22,129 nt of DNA from an uncultured Bacilli bacterium. GTDB taxonomy: Bacteria > Bacillota_I > Bacilli_A > RF39 > UBA660. This document shows positions 7,464-14,488 of the stretch, piece by piece. The stretch is taken from NCBI GenBank assembly GCA_944350395.1, contig CALVPA010000017.1, positions 1-22,129 on the forward strand, in the 5' to 3' direction. The position numbers were made by a program, and so were the translations under genes. The notes beneath the pieces were generated by a model, which had not been told where the DNA came from, searched no databases, and saw only the letters and a list, made by a program, of their open reading frames with translations. Every line of letters begins with the position of its first letter. Positions within the stretch are counted from its first letter, which is position 1.

Positions 7464-8369
7464 TTATTCATTTGCCTGTTCATTATTAATAATACGATTA
7501 TATACTTCGTTTATCTTTCTAAAATGATGATTTATATACGATTTAGTAACTTTTTTATTTATCTCATTACTCATAATATTAGCAAGGGCTTGAAAACTTA
7601 CTTCAGGATATTTAATCCTATATTCCGCAACTTGTTTAGTTTTATCATCTAATAAAGAAAGGTAGTCGTTATTGTATAAATAACTAATCATCTCCGTCTG
7701 TTTATCTGCTGTTTTAAGCGATTTTTCGTAGTTAGCTTGTTCACAATTATTGAGCCTATTTACCATATTTTTATGATCTCTATAAATTCTGATGTCTTCG
7801 AAATAAAATAAAGAATTTACTGCACCTAAGAGTTTTAAGAAATCGCTTATTTCTTCTCCAGCTTTTATATAAAGCATGTATCCCTTATCGCGTTTAATAA
7901 TCTTAAAAGTATATTCTAAACTGTTTAAAATATTTAGTACAAATAGAGCTTTATTTTCATCTGCAAAGGTTAATTCGAGATGATAGCCACTCTTTTTAGG
8001 GTCGCTTACACTTCCCGAAGACAGAAAAATACCTTTTATAAATGCTACTTTGCTTTCATTATCAAAAAATTCTAAGTTGTTAAACTCGGATAAAAAAACT
8101 CCCGTTTTATCTTTTATTTCTATTATAAAAATTTTTTTGAGGTAAAATTTTTTTTGAGTTCTAACCGTTATTTTAGGTTCTAGTTTATAAGAATATTTAA
8201 AAGTTTTAAAAAGTTTTCTAGCAATACTTGCGTTTTCTAATGATACGGATACTATTTCTTTTCTAACAGTTGCGTTTACGAATAAATACCCCAATAATAA
8301 GTATCTATTTTCAATTTCGTTTAATGGTTCGCTGGCTATTTCATCCTTAATTTGTATCGAAAATGTCAT
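7464..8369 (-). CDS. whiA: DNA-binding protein WhiA
   Basis: Sporulation/cell-division regulator family conserved in Gram-positive bacteria. It has an N-terminal degenerate LAGLIDADG homing-endonuclease fold and a C-terminal helix-turn-helix. Visible: AFIKGIFLSSGSVSDP in the centre (the LAGLIDADG-like helix and loop), DIRIYRDHKNMVNRLNNCEQ before the HTH part, and RIKYPEVSFQALANIM in the HTH. The ATG at 8369 is preferred over a GTG three codons earlier: it has GGAAGG 8 bases upstream and lies one base after the yvcK stop, implying coupled translation. 301 residues, near the usual length of about 310. In Bacillus it affects Z-ring assembly. Confidence 0.95.
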   Translation of the reverse strand: MTFSIQIKDEIASEPLNEIENRYLLLGYLFVNATVRKEIVSVSLENASIARKLFKTFKYSYKLEPKITVRTQKKFYLKKIFIIEIKDKTGVFLSEFNNLEFFDNESKVAFIKGIFLSSGSVSDPKKSGYHLELTFADENKALFVLNILNSLEYTFKIIKRDKGYMLYIKAGEEISDFLKLLGAVNSLFYFEDIRIYRDHKNMVNRLNNCEQANYEKSLKTADKQTEMISYLYNNDYLSLLDDKTKQVAEYRIKYPEVSFQALANIMSNEINKKVTKSYINHHFRKINEVYNRIINNEQANE

Positions 8370-8370
8370 T

Positions 8371-9321
8371 TTAGTCACCTTCCATAAGGTATGAAAATAT
8401 CAAATACGAAGTTTTCAACGCATCATGTCTAATCATTCCGTTTTCAACAGCAAATATTTTATCTTCTATAAGTCTTGCTTTTAATTTTTCTATATTCTCT
8501 CTATCTATATTTACAAGCATTTTATGTTCTAACGAACTATATTTGTTTACTATTGCCGAATCTATTTTTGCATTATTCGCTATTACGATATCTATTTTAC
8601 GACCATCTAAATATTTGTTTAATGTCCTTATGTGATCACTGACTGCATAATTATCCGTTTCTCCAGGTTGTGTAACCAAATTAGAGATATACATAATGGG
8701 TGCATCTGCTTTTTTTATTGCTTCTTTAATTTCAGGTACGATTAGATGAGGCAATATGCTAGTATATAAACTTCCTGGGCTAAAGATGATGAGTTCAGCT
8801 TCGCGTATTTTTTCAATTATCTCGTTGCGAATATTTACGCTATGATCATATTTTAATTTTTTAATATTTTTAATATTTTGACTAACGCTTTCTTCTCCCA
8901 GATAATCTTCTCCAGATATACTTTCCCCAACTAATTCAACTTTTTCTTCAGTAAGCGGAAGAACTGTACCTTTTATATTTAGCAGGTGACACATATATTT
9001 CGTAGCATCGGTTAAATTTCCTTTTAAATCGATTAAAGCAGCTAAAAGAATATTTCTAACTGGATGGTTCTCTAAAAAGCTCTCTTTTGTAAACCTATAT
9101 CTTAGTAAATCGATAAAATCGTCTTCTACATTTGCCATTGAAATTAAAACTTTACCAACGTCTCCTACAGCGGGAATGTCTAATTCTTTTTTTAATTGTC
9201 CCGTACTACTCCCATTATCACTCACAGAAATTATCGCTGTTACATCTATTGGAAATAATTTAAGACCAGTTAAAAGACACGATAGTCCTGTACCGCCACC
9301 AAAAACTACAACTTTTTTCAT
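8371..9321 (-). CDS. yvcK: YvcK/CofD-family gluconeogenesis and morphology factor
   Basis: Member of the CofD-like family. In Bacillus and Listeria, YvcK binds UDP-GlcNAc and is needed for growth on gluconeogenic carbon and for cell-wall homeostasis. Seen: nucleotide motif FGGGTGLS (7-14), FSPGSLYTSILPHLIVP, TQPGETD and a C-terminal IRHDALKTSYLIFSYL. Some usually conserved positions differ: DDGGSSG reads SDNGSSTG, GDIRNVL reads GDVGKVL, and HSLGN reads HPVRN. 316 residues, normal length. ATG with AGGAGG upstream. It precedes whiA as in most Firmicutes, but rapZ, usually the gene before it, is absent; a carrier gene sits there instead. Confidence 0.94.
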   Translation of the reverse strand: MKKVVVFGGGTGLSCLLTGLKLFPIDVTAIISVSDNGSSTGQLKKELDIPAVGDVGKVLISMANVEDDFIDLLRYRFTKESFLENHPVRNILLAALIDLKGNLTDATKYMCHLLNIKGTVLPLTEEKVELVGESISGEDYLGEESVSQNIKNIKKLKYDHSVNIRNEIIEKIREAELIIFSPGSLYTSILPHLIVPEIKEAIKKADAPIMYISNLVTQPGETDNYAVSDHIRTLNKYLDGRKIDIVIANNAKIDSAIVNKYSSLEHKMLVNIDRENIEKLKARLIEDKIFAVENGMIRHDALKTSYLIFSYLMEGD

Positions 9322-9353
9322 ATTGCCTCCTATAAAAAATTGATTACTAAATA

Positions 9354-9382
9354 ATTATAGCAAAAATTATGAAATTATAGAA
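9354..9382 (-). promoter_or_regulatory. Promoter of yvcK-whiA
   Basis: Minus strand TGCTATAAT: perfect TATAAT (9354-9359) with TGn. TTCTAT at 17-base spacing is a weak -35. It lies directly behind the T-run of the carrier gene's terminator. Confidence 0.65.
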
Positions 9383-9407
9383 TAAAAAAACTTGCATAAG
9401 CAAGTTT
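9382..9407 (-). terminator. Terminator of the YfcC-type carrier
   Basis: Minus strand AAACTTGC (9400-9407) pairs with GCAAGTTT (9388-9395) around a TTAT loop, followed by a T-run; begins at the stop codon. Confidence 0.88.
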
Positions 9408-10816
9408 TACACTAAAACTAGAATCGTTATTACTATAGCAACGAATACTAGCATTATTAGTAAGAATTTCCAAATATATTTAAACCATTCTTTATATGAA
9501 ATATTCATATATGATAATCCCATCATAAGTATTGCACTAGATGGTGCAATGAAACTGATAAGACCGAATGCTGTTTGGAAAATAATTGCAATGACATCTG
9601 TATTTTCAGCAAATGTTGCAGCATAATAAGTTCCAGCTAAGCTCATTACATATTGCATTTCTACACCAAATAATGATGTAATTAGTGCTGCAATGAAAGC
9701 TAAGAAAGCGTTGAATCCGTCAGCAAGGGAAGCAATCCAATCGACTATTACAGGAACTACTGGGAACATGACAGCAAATTCTAGTATCATGTACACAAAT
9801 AGCAGAATTATAACAACTGGTGCCATCTTTTTAAAGCCTTCGCCATAAGATTCAAAAACTTCATCTAGTGAGACTTTACCAAACCAATGAATCAATAATG
9901 TTGCAAACAACATTACAAACTGGATAGTAAAGATATCCCATGTTCCAAATGAAACAAAATTACTAAATACATAAGAAATTATTGGTACGCCGAATAGTGA
10001 TAATTCGTTAACCCAATTTGTAGCATCTTCAAATATAGTAACTTCCCATGTACTCCAAGGGAAATATGCTAGTACTATTGTTACAAATATGAGTATTGCA
10101 CAAACAATATAAGGCCAAATAGCTGCATTCTTTTTAGTAGATTTTACTTCGTCAATTTCAAATTTATCATATTCTTCAAATTTTTTATCTTTTTTTGATT
10201 TGCTTATGCGCGCACACGTAAATATATTTAATGCCACATATGCAAATAAGAATATTAAAATTTTGACAAGCAAATAAGTATCTACAGTTGAGCCGACAGC
10301 ATCGTTAATATAACCTACAACTTTAGTGCTAAAAGTACTGCCTATAGTACCAACTAAAAGTGCACCAAATGTGGCAGAAAATGCTGAAATTTTGTCAACT
10401 TTTAAGCGATGCAAAATTGTAATAACAAATGGTATAAGTACCAAAATTGGAAAATATTCATTCGCAGCGCTACAAATTGCAGCAAGAACAAATGAAATAG
10501 CCAAAACAAATGGAATTTCACGTCCCTTTAATTTCTCACAAATGCCTTTGATTAGTTTCTGGTATCCTGCTGTTTTAGAAAGGACTTGATAAAACCCACC
10601 TAATACGAACAAGAAAGTTACAAGAACAGTGAAATAATACATTCCTAGTAATCCATATTGCATAAAGTCAGCTAATCCAACTCTAGTAATATCCTCGATT
10701 ACCATATCTGATCCTGAAAAATAACCGTATGGAATAACCCAAGTAAGTAATACAGAGATTAAAACCAATATACCAGATATTTTAATCAAATCATATTTTT
10801 CAAAAAACTTTTTCAT
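9407..10816 (-). CDS. YfcC/DcuC-type membrane carrier
   Basis: The chosen start at 10816 (MKKFFEKYD) follows AGGAG; 14 upstream codons in frame are not expected to be translated. The 469 residues contain about 10-12 hydrophobic membrane segments with a charged cytoplasmic loop in the middle (KSKKDKKFEEYDKFEIDE). Features of the C4-dicarboxylate anaerobic carrier superfamily (YfcC, ArcD/AbgT relatives): a Gly/Ser/Thr-rich GALLVGTIGSTFSTK re-entrant region in the first half, and SFIAPSSAILMMGLSY then ISYKEWFKYIWKF in the second. Substrate is unknown; several Firmicutes homologues are arginine/ornithine or peptide carriers. It is transcribed alone, with an 18-bp palindrome at its promoter and a strong terminator, and sits where rpoB or rapZ neighbours would be expected. 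Confidence 0.82.
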   Translation of the reverse strand: MKKFFEKYDLIKISGILVLISVLLTWVIPYGYFSGSDMVIEDITRVGLADFMQYGLLGMYYFTVLVTFLFVLGGFYQVLSKTAGYQKLIKGICEKLKGREIPFVLAISFVLAAICSAANEYFPILVLIPFVITILHRLKVDKISAFSATFGALLVGTIGSTFSTKVVGYINDAVGSTVDTYLLVKILIFLFAYVALNIFTCARISKSKKDKKFEEYDKFEIDEVKSTKKNAAIWPYIVCAILIFVTIVLAYFPWSTWEVTIFEDATNWVNELSLFGVPIISYVFSNFVSFGTWDIFTIQFVMLFATLLIHWFGKVSLDEVFESYGEGFKKMAPVVIILLFVYMILEFAVMFPVVPVIVDWIASLADGFNAFLAFIAALITSLFGVEMQYVMSLAGTYYAATFAENTDVIAIIFQTAFGLISFIAPSSAILMMGLSYMNISYKEWFKYIWKFLLIMLVFVAIVITILVLV

Positions 10817-10837
10817 AACTCTCCTCTCTATACTTAA

Positions 10838-10865
10838 ATTATAGCACATAATCATCAAAAAACAA
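10838..10865 (-). promoter_or_regulatory. Promoter of the YfcC-type carrier
   Basis: Minus strand TTGTTT (10860-10865), 16-base spacer, TATAAT (10838-10843) with TGC upstream (extended -10). Confidence 0.8.
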
Positions 10866-10883
10866 TGTGAAATCTACTTCACA
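10866..10883. promoter_or_regulatory. 18-bp palindromic operator, ARG-box-like
   Basis: TGTGAAATCTACTTCACA has perfect 6-bp arms and abuts the -35 box of the carrier promoter, centred about 43 bases before the likely transcription start. The length and outer bases (TnTGnA...TnCAnA) agree with the ArgR/AhrC ARG box; the inner bases agree less well. It also resembles a CRP/FNR-type site, but that family uses a 6-base centre between TGTGA and TCACA, here 8. Position suits an activator contacting RNA polymerase or a repressor. Confidence 0.6.
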
Positions 10884-10963
10884 ACTGACATTTTATGGAA
10901 TTTAATTAATTTGTTTAATTAATATTAGACGTACCATTATTTTTATTAGATAATTTATCAAAT

Positions 10964-10991
10964 AAAAAAAATGCGATAATTCGCATTTTTT
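10964..10991 (-). terminator. Terminator of rplJ-rplL
   Basis: Minus strand ATGCGA (10981-10986) pairs with TCGCAT (10971-10976) around ATTA, flanked by A-run and T-run; directly after the rplL stop. Confidence 0.88.
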
Positions 10992-10993
10992 AA

Positions 10994-11362
10994 TTAAGCT
11001 AATTCAACAGTAGCGCCAGCTTCTTCAAGTTTAGCTTTAATTTGGTTAGCTTCATCAGCTGGAACGTTTTCTTTAATATTTCCGCCTTTATCAGCAATAC
11101 CTTTAGCTTCTACAAGACCTAAACCAGTAATTTCACGTATAACTTTAATTACTGCTATTTTTTGAGCACCTGCATCTTTTAATACAACAGTCTTAGCAGC
11201 GTCTTCAGCTTCTTCAGCACCGCCTTGAGCTGGAGCAGCAACTGCTACTGCGTTGATGTCGATTCCAAATTCTTCTTGCATAGCATCCTTTAAATCTTTT
11301 AATTCAAGAATTGTCATTTCCTTTAAAGCGTCAATTATTTCTTTTGTACTTAATTTTGCCAT
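10994..11362 (-). CDS. rplL: Ribosomal protein bL12 (L7/L12)
   Basis: Stalk protein that binds translation factors; multimers attach through the N-terminus to L10. 122 residues, normal. The N-terminal dimerisation helix region (STKEIIDALKEMTILELKDL) is followed by an Ala/Gly-rich hinge (VAVAAPAQGG, around 40-52) and the C-terminal factor-binding domain KIAVIKVIREITGLGLVEAK ending EEAGATVELA. Lies 16 bases after rplJ with GGAGGG in the gap, so it shares the rplJ transcript. A terminator follows it; no rpoB gene comes next, unlike in most bacteria. Confidence 0.98.
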   Translation of the reverse strand: MAKLSTKEIIDALKEMTILELKDLKDAMQEEFGIDINAVAVAAPAQGGAEEAEDAAKTVVLKDAGAQKIAVIKVIREITGLGLVEAKGIADKGGNIKENVPADEANQIKAKLEEAGATVELA

Positions 11363-11378
11363 ATTATATCATTCCCTC

Positions 11379-11879
11379 CTATTTTTCGTTTTCCTCTAAT
11401 TTTTTGGCATACATATCGATTCCAATTGCAATTTCTTTTACATATTCCATTAAGCCACTTGCAATCATCGTTAGTAATCCTTCTCTTGAAGGTATCTCTG
11501 CGTAAGCTTTAATTTCGTCTAGTGTTAGTATTTTTCCATCAGCTAGTCCAGTTCTTATTTTGATGTGCTCGTTGTCTTTGCTAAATTTACTTATAACTTT
11601 TATTGGTTCTAAAAGTTCACTACCGAATAAAATAGCATTTGGTCCTTCCCAGAACTCTTCGTTATTTATATTAGCATCGGTAAAAGCTCTTTTAGCTAAA
11701 GTGTTCTTATAAATTTTTACTTCACTATTAGACTTCTTAAGTTCTTTACGAAGATTAGCCATGTCTTCAACAGTCATTCCCTGATATGAAAATACTATAA
11801 TAGATGCACTATTTTTAAGTTTATCAGAAATTTCTTTTACTGTCTCTTTTTTTGCATTTAAATTCTTCTCACTTGCCAT
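11379..11879 (-). CDS. rplJ: Ribosomal protein uL10
   Basis: Forms the base of the ribosomal stalk, holding L12 dimers and binding 23S rRNA near L11. 166 residues, standard. N-terminal half has the family pattern SASIIVFSYQGMTVEDMANLR and later YKNTLAKRAF; the C-terminal helix that binds L12 is MYAKKLEENEK. ATG with AAAGGAG upstream. The leader RNA ahead of it has the L10-leader signature, consistent with autoregulation by L10-L12. Confidence 0.97.
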   Translation of the reverse strand: MASEKNLNAKKETVKEISDKLKNSASIIVFSYQGMTVEDMANLRKELKKSNSEVKIYKNTLAKRAFTDANINNEEFWEGPNAILFGSELLEPIKVISKFSKDNEHIKIRTGLADGKILTLDEIKAYAEIPSREGLLTMIASGLMEYVKEIAIGIDMYAKKLEENEK

Positions 11880-11901
11880 ATAAAAACTCCTTTCATTTAT
11901 C

Positions 11902-11926
11902 TAAAAAAACTTTCCACAGGGAAAGC
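11902..11926 (-). terminator. Attenuator hairpin in the L10 leader
   Basis: Minus strand CTTTCC (11920-11925) and GGAAAG (11910-11915) with a CTGT loop, then TTTTTTT, all before the rplJ ribosome binding site: a conditional terminator by position. Confidence 0.75.
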
Positions 11927-11990
11927 TTATATATGTTAAGTTCCCCTCGGTAGGATTATTAAGACTTTCATCCCCTACTGTCTATGGATA
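11902..11990 (-). ncRNA. L10 leader (autoregulatory mRNA element)
   Basis: Minus strand contains CCATAGACAGTAGGGG and, downstream, ATCCTACCGAGGGGAA, the paired segments typical of the Firmicutes L10 leader bound by L10-L12. It lies between the promoter and rplJ and ends in a terminator-like hairpin: CTTTCC/GGAAAG (11910-11925) followed by seven T (11903-11909). This suggests L10 binding switches the hairpin on to reduce rplJ-rplL expression. Boundaries approximate. Confidence 0.85.
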
Positions 11991-12012
11991 AACGTTTTTT
12001 CATTTCTTCGTT

Positions 12013-12041
12013 ATTATATAATAAGTATTATTATTTGTCAA
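12013..12041 (-). promoter_or_regulatory. Perfect consensus promoter of rplJ-rplL
   Basis: Minus strand TTGACA (12036-12041), 17-base spacer, TATAAT (12013-12018): consensus at all 12 positions. The -35 box is formed by the last sense codons of rplA (Phe-Asp-Lys). Confidence 0.92.
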
Positions 12042-12729
12042 AAGAATTTTTATCTAATCTAATACCAGGTCCCATAGTACTAGAAATAGCTATTGAGTTA
12101 ATATAATTACCTTTTACTGTTAAAGGTTTTGCTTTAACTATAGTATTTACAAAGTAATTGATATTCTCAACTAATTTAGCACTATCAAATGATACCTTAC
12201 CTACAGACGCATGAATTATACCATAACTATCAGCACGATACTCAATCATACCTTTGTTGATGTCTTCGACAGCTTTAGCTACATTCATTGTAACTGTACC
12301 TGTCTTAGGATTTGGCATTAACCCTTTTGGTCCTAAAATCTTACCGATTTTTCCTAGTAATGGCATCATTTCTGGAGTAGCGACGATAACATCGAAATCA
12401 AACCAGTTTTCTTTAGCCATTTTATCTATTAAATCTGTATCCCCAACATATTCTGCACCTGCTTTTTTAGCTTCTTCAGCCTGAGCACCTTTAGCTAGTA
12501 CACAAACTCTTTTAGTCTTTCCTGTACCGTTTGGCAATACGATCGATCCACGCATTTGCTGGTCAGCTTTTTTTGTATCGATATTTAGGTTAATAGCTAT
12601 TTCAACAGTACTATCAAATTTAGTTACTGCTGTCTTTTTTACTAGTTCAACTGCTTCTTCTACCGAATAATTTGTATTTTTATCGATTAGTTTAGAAGCT
12701 TCCACATATTTTTTTCCAAACTTTTTCAC
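12031..12729 (-). CDS. rplA: Ribosomal protein uL1
   Basis: Large-subunit protein of the L1 stalk, which moves deacylated tRNA out of the E site; in many bacteria it also represses its own rplK-rplA mRNA. 232 residues, usual length. The L1 signature IGKILGPKGLMPNPKTGTV is present in the middle, with an N-terminal KKFGKKYVEA and a C-terminal SSTMGPGIRLD as in the family. GTG start with GGAGGG six bases upstream. It follows rplK by 55 bases with no terminator, so the two form one unit; the next promoter, for rplJ, begins inside its last codons. Confidence 0.98.
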   Translation of the reverse strand: MKKFGKKYVEASKLIDKNTNYSVEEAVELVKKTAVTKFDSTVEIAINLNIDTKKADQQMRGSIVLPNGTGKTKRVCVLAKGAQAEEAKKAGAEYVGDTDLIDKMAKENWFDFDVIVATPEMMPLLGKIGKILGPKGLMPNPKTGTVTMNVAKAVEDINKGMIEYRADSYGIIHASVGKVSFDSAKLVENINYFVNTIVKAKPLTVKGNYINSIAISSTMGPGIRLDKNSFDK

Positions 12730-12784
12730 TTTTTTCCCTCCAATCGTGGTTTATTTATAGAGCGGATTTATATAATTAAATTTT

Positions 12785-13378
12785 TTAATTTTCAGTTTCT
12801 TCTTCGTCTTTCTTGTTTTCAGAAATTACTTCTACTTCTTTAGCTTCTTCTTTAGCACTTTCTTCCATTGCCTCTAATTCAGCTTCACGTTTTGCTAATT
12901 CGATTTCTTCTTTTTTAGCTTCTTTTTCTTGTTCAGCTAATTCAGCGTCGTTTACACCTTTAACGGCTACACCCATATTACGCGCTGTTCCTTCTATAAT
13001 CTTCATAGCATCTTCTACAGTATAAGCATTTAAATCTTGAAGTTTTGTTTCAGCAATTGCACGAAGATCTTCTTTAGTAATAGTAGCAACTATCTCGTTA
13101 GCACCTTTAGCGCTTCCTTTATTGATCTTTGCATATTTTTTAATAAGGAATGGAGCTGGTGCAGACTTTAAGACAAAATCGTATGACTTATCGTTATAAA
13201 GTGTTATTACAACTGGTACGATATCGCCCATTTTATCTTTAGAAGCATCGTTAAATTTTGAACAAAATTCCTGTAAATTAATTCCTGCAGGTCCTAAAAC
13301 AGTACCAACTGGTGGTGCTGGTGTAGCTTTACCAGCAGGTATTTGCAAATTAATTTTTCTTACGATTTCTTTTGCCAC
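12785..13378 (-). CDS. rplK: Ribosomal protein uL11 with charged C-terminal extension
   Basis: Binds the GTPase-centre region of 23S rRNA and is needed for stringent-factor activation. The GTG at 13378 is taken as start: it lies ten bases after AAAGGA and gives the family N-terminus MAKEIVRKINLQIPAGKATPAPPVG-like sequence; a GTG three codons upstream is too close to the ribosome binding site. The canonical domain ends near residue 143 (GTARNMGVAVKGVND). About 50 further residues follow, almost all Glu, Lys and Ala, predicted as a long charged helix. Bacterial L11 is normally about 141 residues, so the tail is an addition. Typical N-terminal and C-terminal L11 motifs are intact. Confidence 0.97.
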   Translation of the reverse strand: MAKEIVRKINLQIPAGKATPAPPVGTVLGPAGINLQEFCSKFNDASKDKMGDIVPVVITLYNDKSYDFVLKSAPAPFLIKKYAKINKGSAKGANEIVATITKEDLRAIAETKLQDLNAYTVEDAMKIIEGTARNMGVAVKGVNDAELAEQEKEAKKEEIELAKREAELEAMEESAKEEAKEVEVISENKKDEEETEN

Positions 13379-13409
13379 GAAAAACACATCCTTTCATTGT
13401 TTACGTTCG

Positions 13410-13465
13410 AAGTGGTATAGGGCCAATCCGCATTTCCCTCCCACTTAAGTTATATAAAATAACTT
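13410..13465 (-). promoter_or_regulatory. Structured leader of rplK-rplA mRNA, possible L1 site
   Basis: Minus strand AAGTGG (13441-13446) pairs with CCACTT (13410-13415), enclosing GGAGGG and a GC-richer centre; a second hairpin AAGTTAT/ATAACTT (13447-13465) stacks directly before it. GTGGGAGG-like leaders ahead of rplK are known targets of ribosomal protein L1. The specific binder here is inference. Confidence 0.6.
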
Positions 13466-13473
13466 CGTCTAAG

Positions 13474-13502
13474 ACTATAACACAAATATAGGGAATATTC
13501 AA
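13474..13502 (-). promoter_or_regulatory. Promoter of rplK-rplA
   Basis: Minus strand TTGAAT (13497-13502), 17-base spacer, TATAGT (13474-13479) with TGT upstream (extended -10). Lies just after the nusG terminator. Confidence 0.85.
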
Positions 13503-13526
13503 GAAAAAAATTATAAATTTATGTAT

Positions 13527-13552
13527 TAAAAAAAGGCTCACTAGCTAAACCT
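13527..13552 (-). terminator. Terminator of secE-nusG
   Basis: Minus strand AGGTTTA (13546-13552) pairs with TGAGCCT (13534-13540) through two G-T wobbles, 5-base loop, then seven T. Begins one base after the nusG stop codon. Confidence 0.75.
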
Positions 13553-13553
13553 A

Positions 13554-14093
13554 TTATTTTTCTATAGACACTTGAAACATTTCTAATTCAACAGGAGTTT
13601 CTTGTCCAAATAAATCGATAAGTACATTGAGTCTCGCGTTTTCCTTATCGATAGAATCTATTGTACCATACATTCCGCTGAATGGTCCATCTATTACTTT
13701 GACTTTTGTTCCTACTTCCAATTCTTTATCAGTATCTAATCTAGTCATGCCCATATTTGCAAGTATTTTGTCTATCTCTTGTGGAAGTAATGGAGTAGGT
13801 TTTGCACCTTTACCGCTTGATCCTAAAAATCCAGTCACTCCTGGAGTATTTCGAACGATATACCACGCTTCATCTGTCATAATCATTTCTACTAAAACAT
13901 ATCCGGGAAATAGTTTTTTCTTTTTTTCTTTTTTTGTACCGTCTTTAAGAGTTTCAATCTCCGTTGTTTCTGGCACTACAACTCTAAATATATAATCTTG
14001 AAATCCCATAGATTCAGCACGAGCTTCCAATTTTTCTTTAACTTTTGCTTCGTGTCCACTATAAGTATTTACTACATACCACAATTTTTCCAT
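13554..14093 (-). CDS. nusG: Transcription termination/antitermination factor NusG
   Basis: Binds the beta-prime clamp of RNA polymerase through its NGN domain and links transcription to ribosomes or Rho through its KOW domain. 179 residues, standard. NGN: KLWYVVNTYSGHEAKVKEKL at the start, LFPGYVLVEM near 61-70, and RNTPGVTGFLG. KOW: VGTKVKVIDGPFSGMYGTID in the C-terminal third. ATG start one base after the secE stop, so translation is probably coupled. A terminator follows, which separates it from rplK. Confidence 0.98.
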   Translation of the reverse strand: MEKLWYVVNTYSGHEAKVKEKLEARAESMGFQDYIFRVVVPETTEIETLKDGTKKEKKKKLFPGYVLVEMIMTDEAWYIVRNTPGVTGFLGSSGKGAKPTPLLPQEIDKILANMGMTRLDTDKELEVGTKVKVIDGPFSGMYGTIDSIDKENARLNVLIDLFGQETPVELEMFQVSIEK

Positions 14094-14094
14094 A

Positions 14095-14424
14095 TTAAGC
14101 TAACCATCCTTGTACTAAAGAATATAATAAATCGAATAAAGCTGTAATTCCTATAAAGAAAAGCGCTAAAACAATTATCATAATTATAGTCGAGATAGAA
14201 TATTTAACTAAGTTTTTTTTAGTAGGCCAAGTTACTAACTTCATCTCTTTAACTATGCCAGAAAAATAATTTTCTTTCTTAATTTTTTCTTTTTTCTGTT
14301 TCTTTTCTTTTTTTACTTTTTTTTTATCGATCTCTTTATCCTTTTTATTCCTTTTTAATTTTTCTGAACTCTCGAGTTTAACATCATCGAGTCCGTTTTC
14401 CACAGTGACATTTAATTTTGCCAT
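14095..14424 (-). CDS. secE: Preprotein translocase subunit SecE, lysine-rich N-terminus
   Basis: Small clamp subunit of the SecYEG channel in the cytoplasmic membrane. The ATG at 14424 follows GGAGG and gives 109 residues; the in-frame upstream extension lies inside the terminator/promoter hairpin and is not credible. The conserved cytoplasmic helix and hinge GIVKEMKLVTWPTKKNLV (56-73) and one membrane segment (about 77-100) match single-span SecE. Residues 21-51 are a run of Lys, Glu and Asp with no counterpart in the 60-residue minimal form, making this a long version. No rpmG (L33) gene precedes it, although that is the usual arrangement. Confidence 0.93.
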   Translation of the reverse strand: MAKLNVTVENGLDDVKLESSEKLKRNKKDKEIDKKKVKKEKKQKKEKIKKENYFSGIVKEMKLVTWPTKKNLVKYSISTIIMIIVLALFFIGITALFDLLYSLVQGWLA

Positions 14425-14440
14425 AATTTTCCTCCAAAAT

Positions 14441-14488
14441 AAAAACACCTGAGTGCTAGATATAATATAGCATAAACAGGTGTTTTTT
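14441..14488 (-). terminator. Long-loop terminator after the sigma factor gene
   Basis: Minus strand AAAAACACCTG (within 14477-14488) pairs with CAGGTGTTTTT (14441-14451) around a 25-base loop, giving a GC-containing stem and a T-rich tail. Transcripts arriving from the sigma factor gene would form it; transcripts starting inside the loop would not. Confidence 0.75.

Noticed and set aside
10866..10883. CRP/FNR binding site
   Set aside because: TGTGA and TCACA are separated by 8 bases rather than the family's 6; the 18-bp ARG-box reading fits better, though neither is proven.
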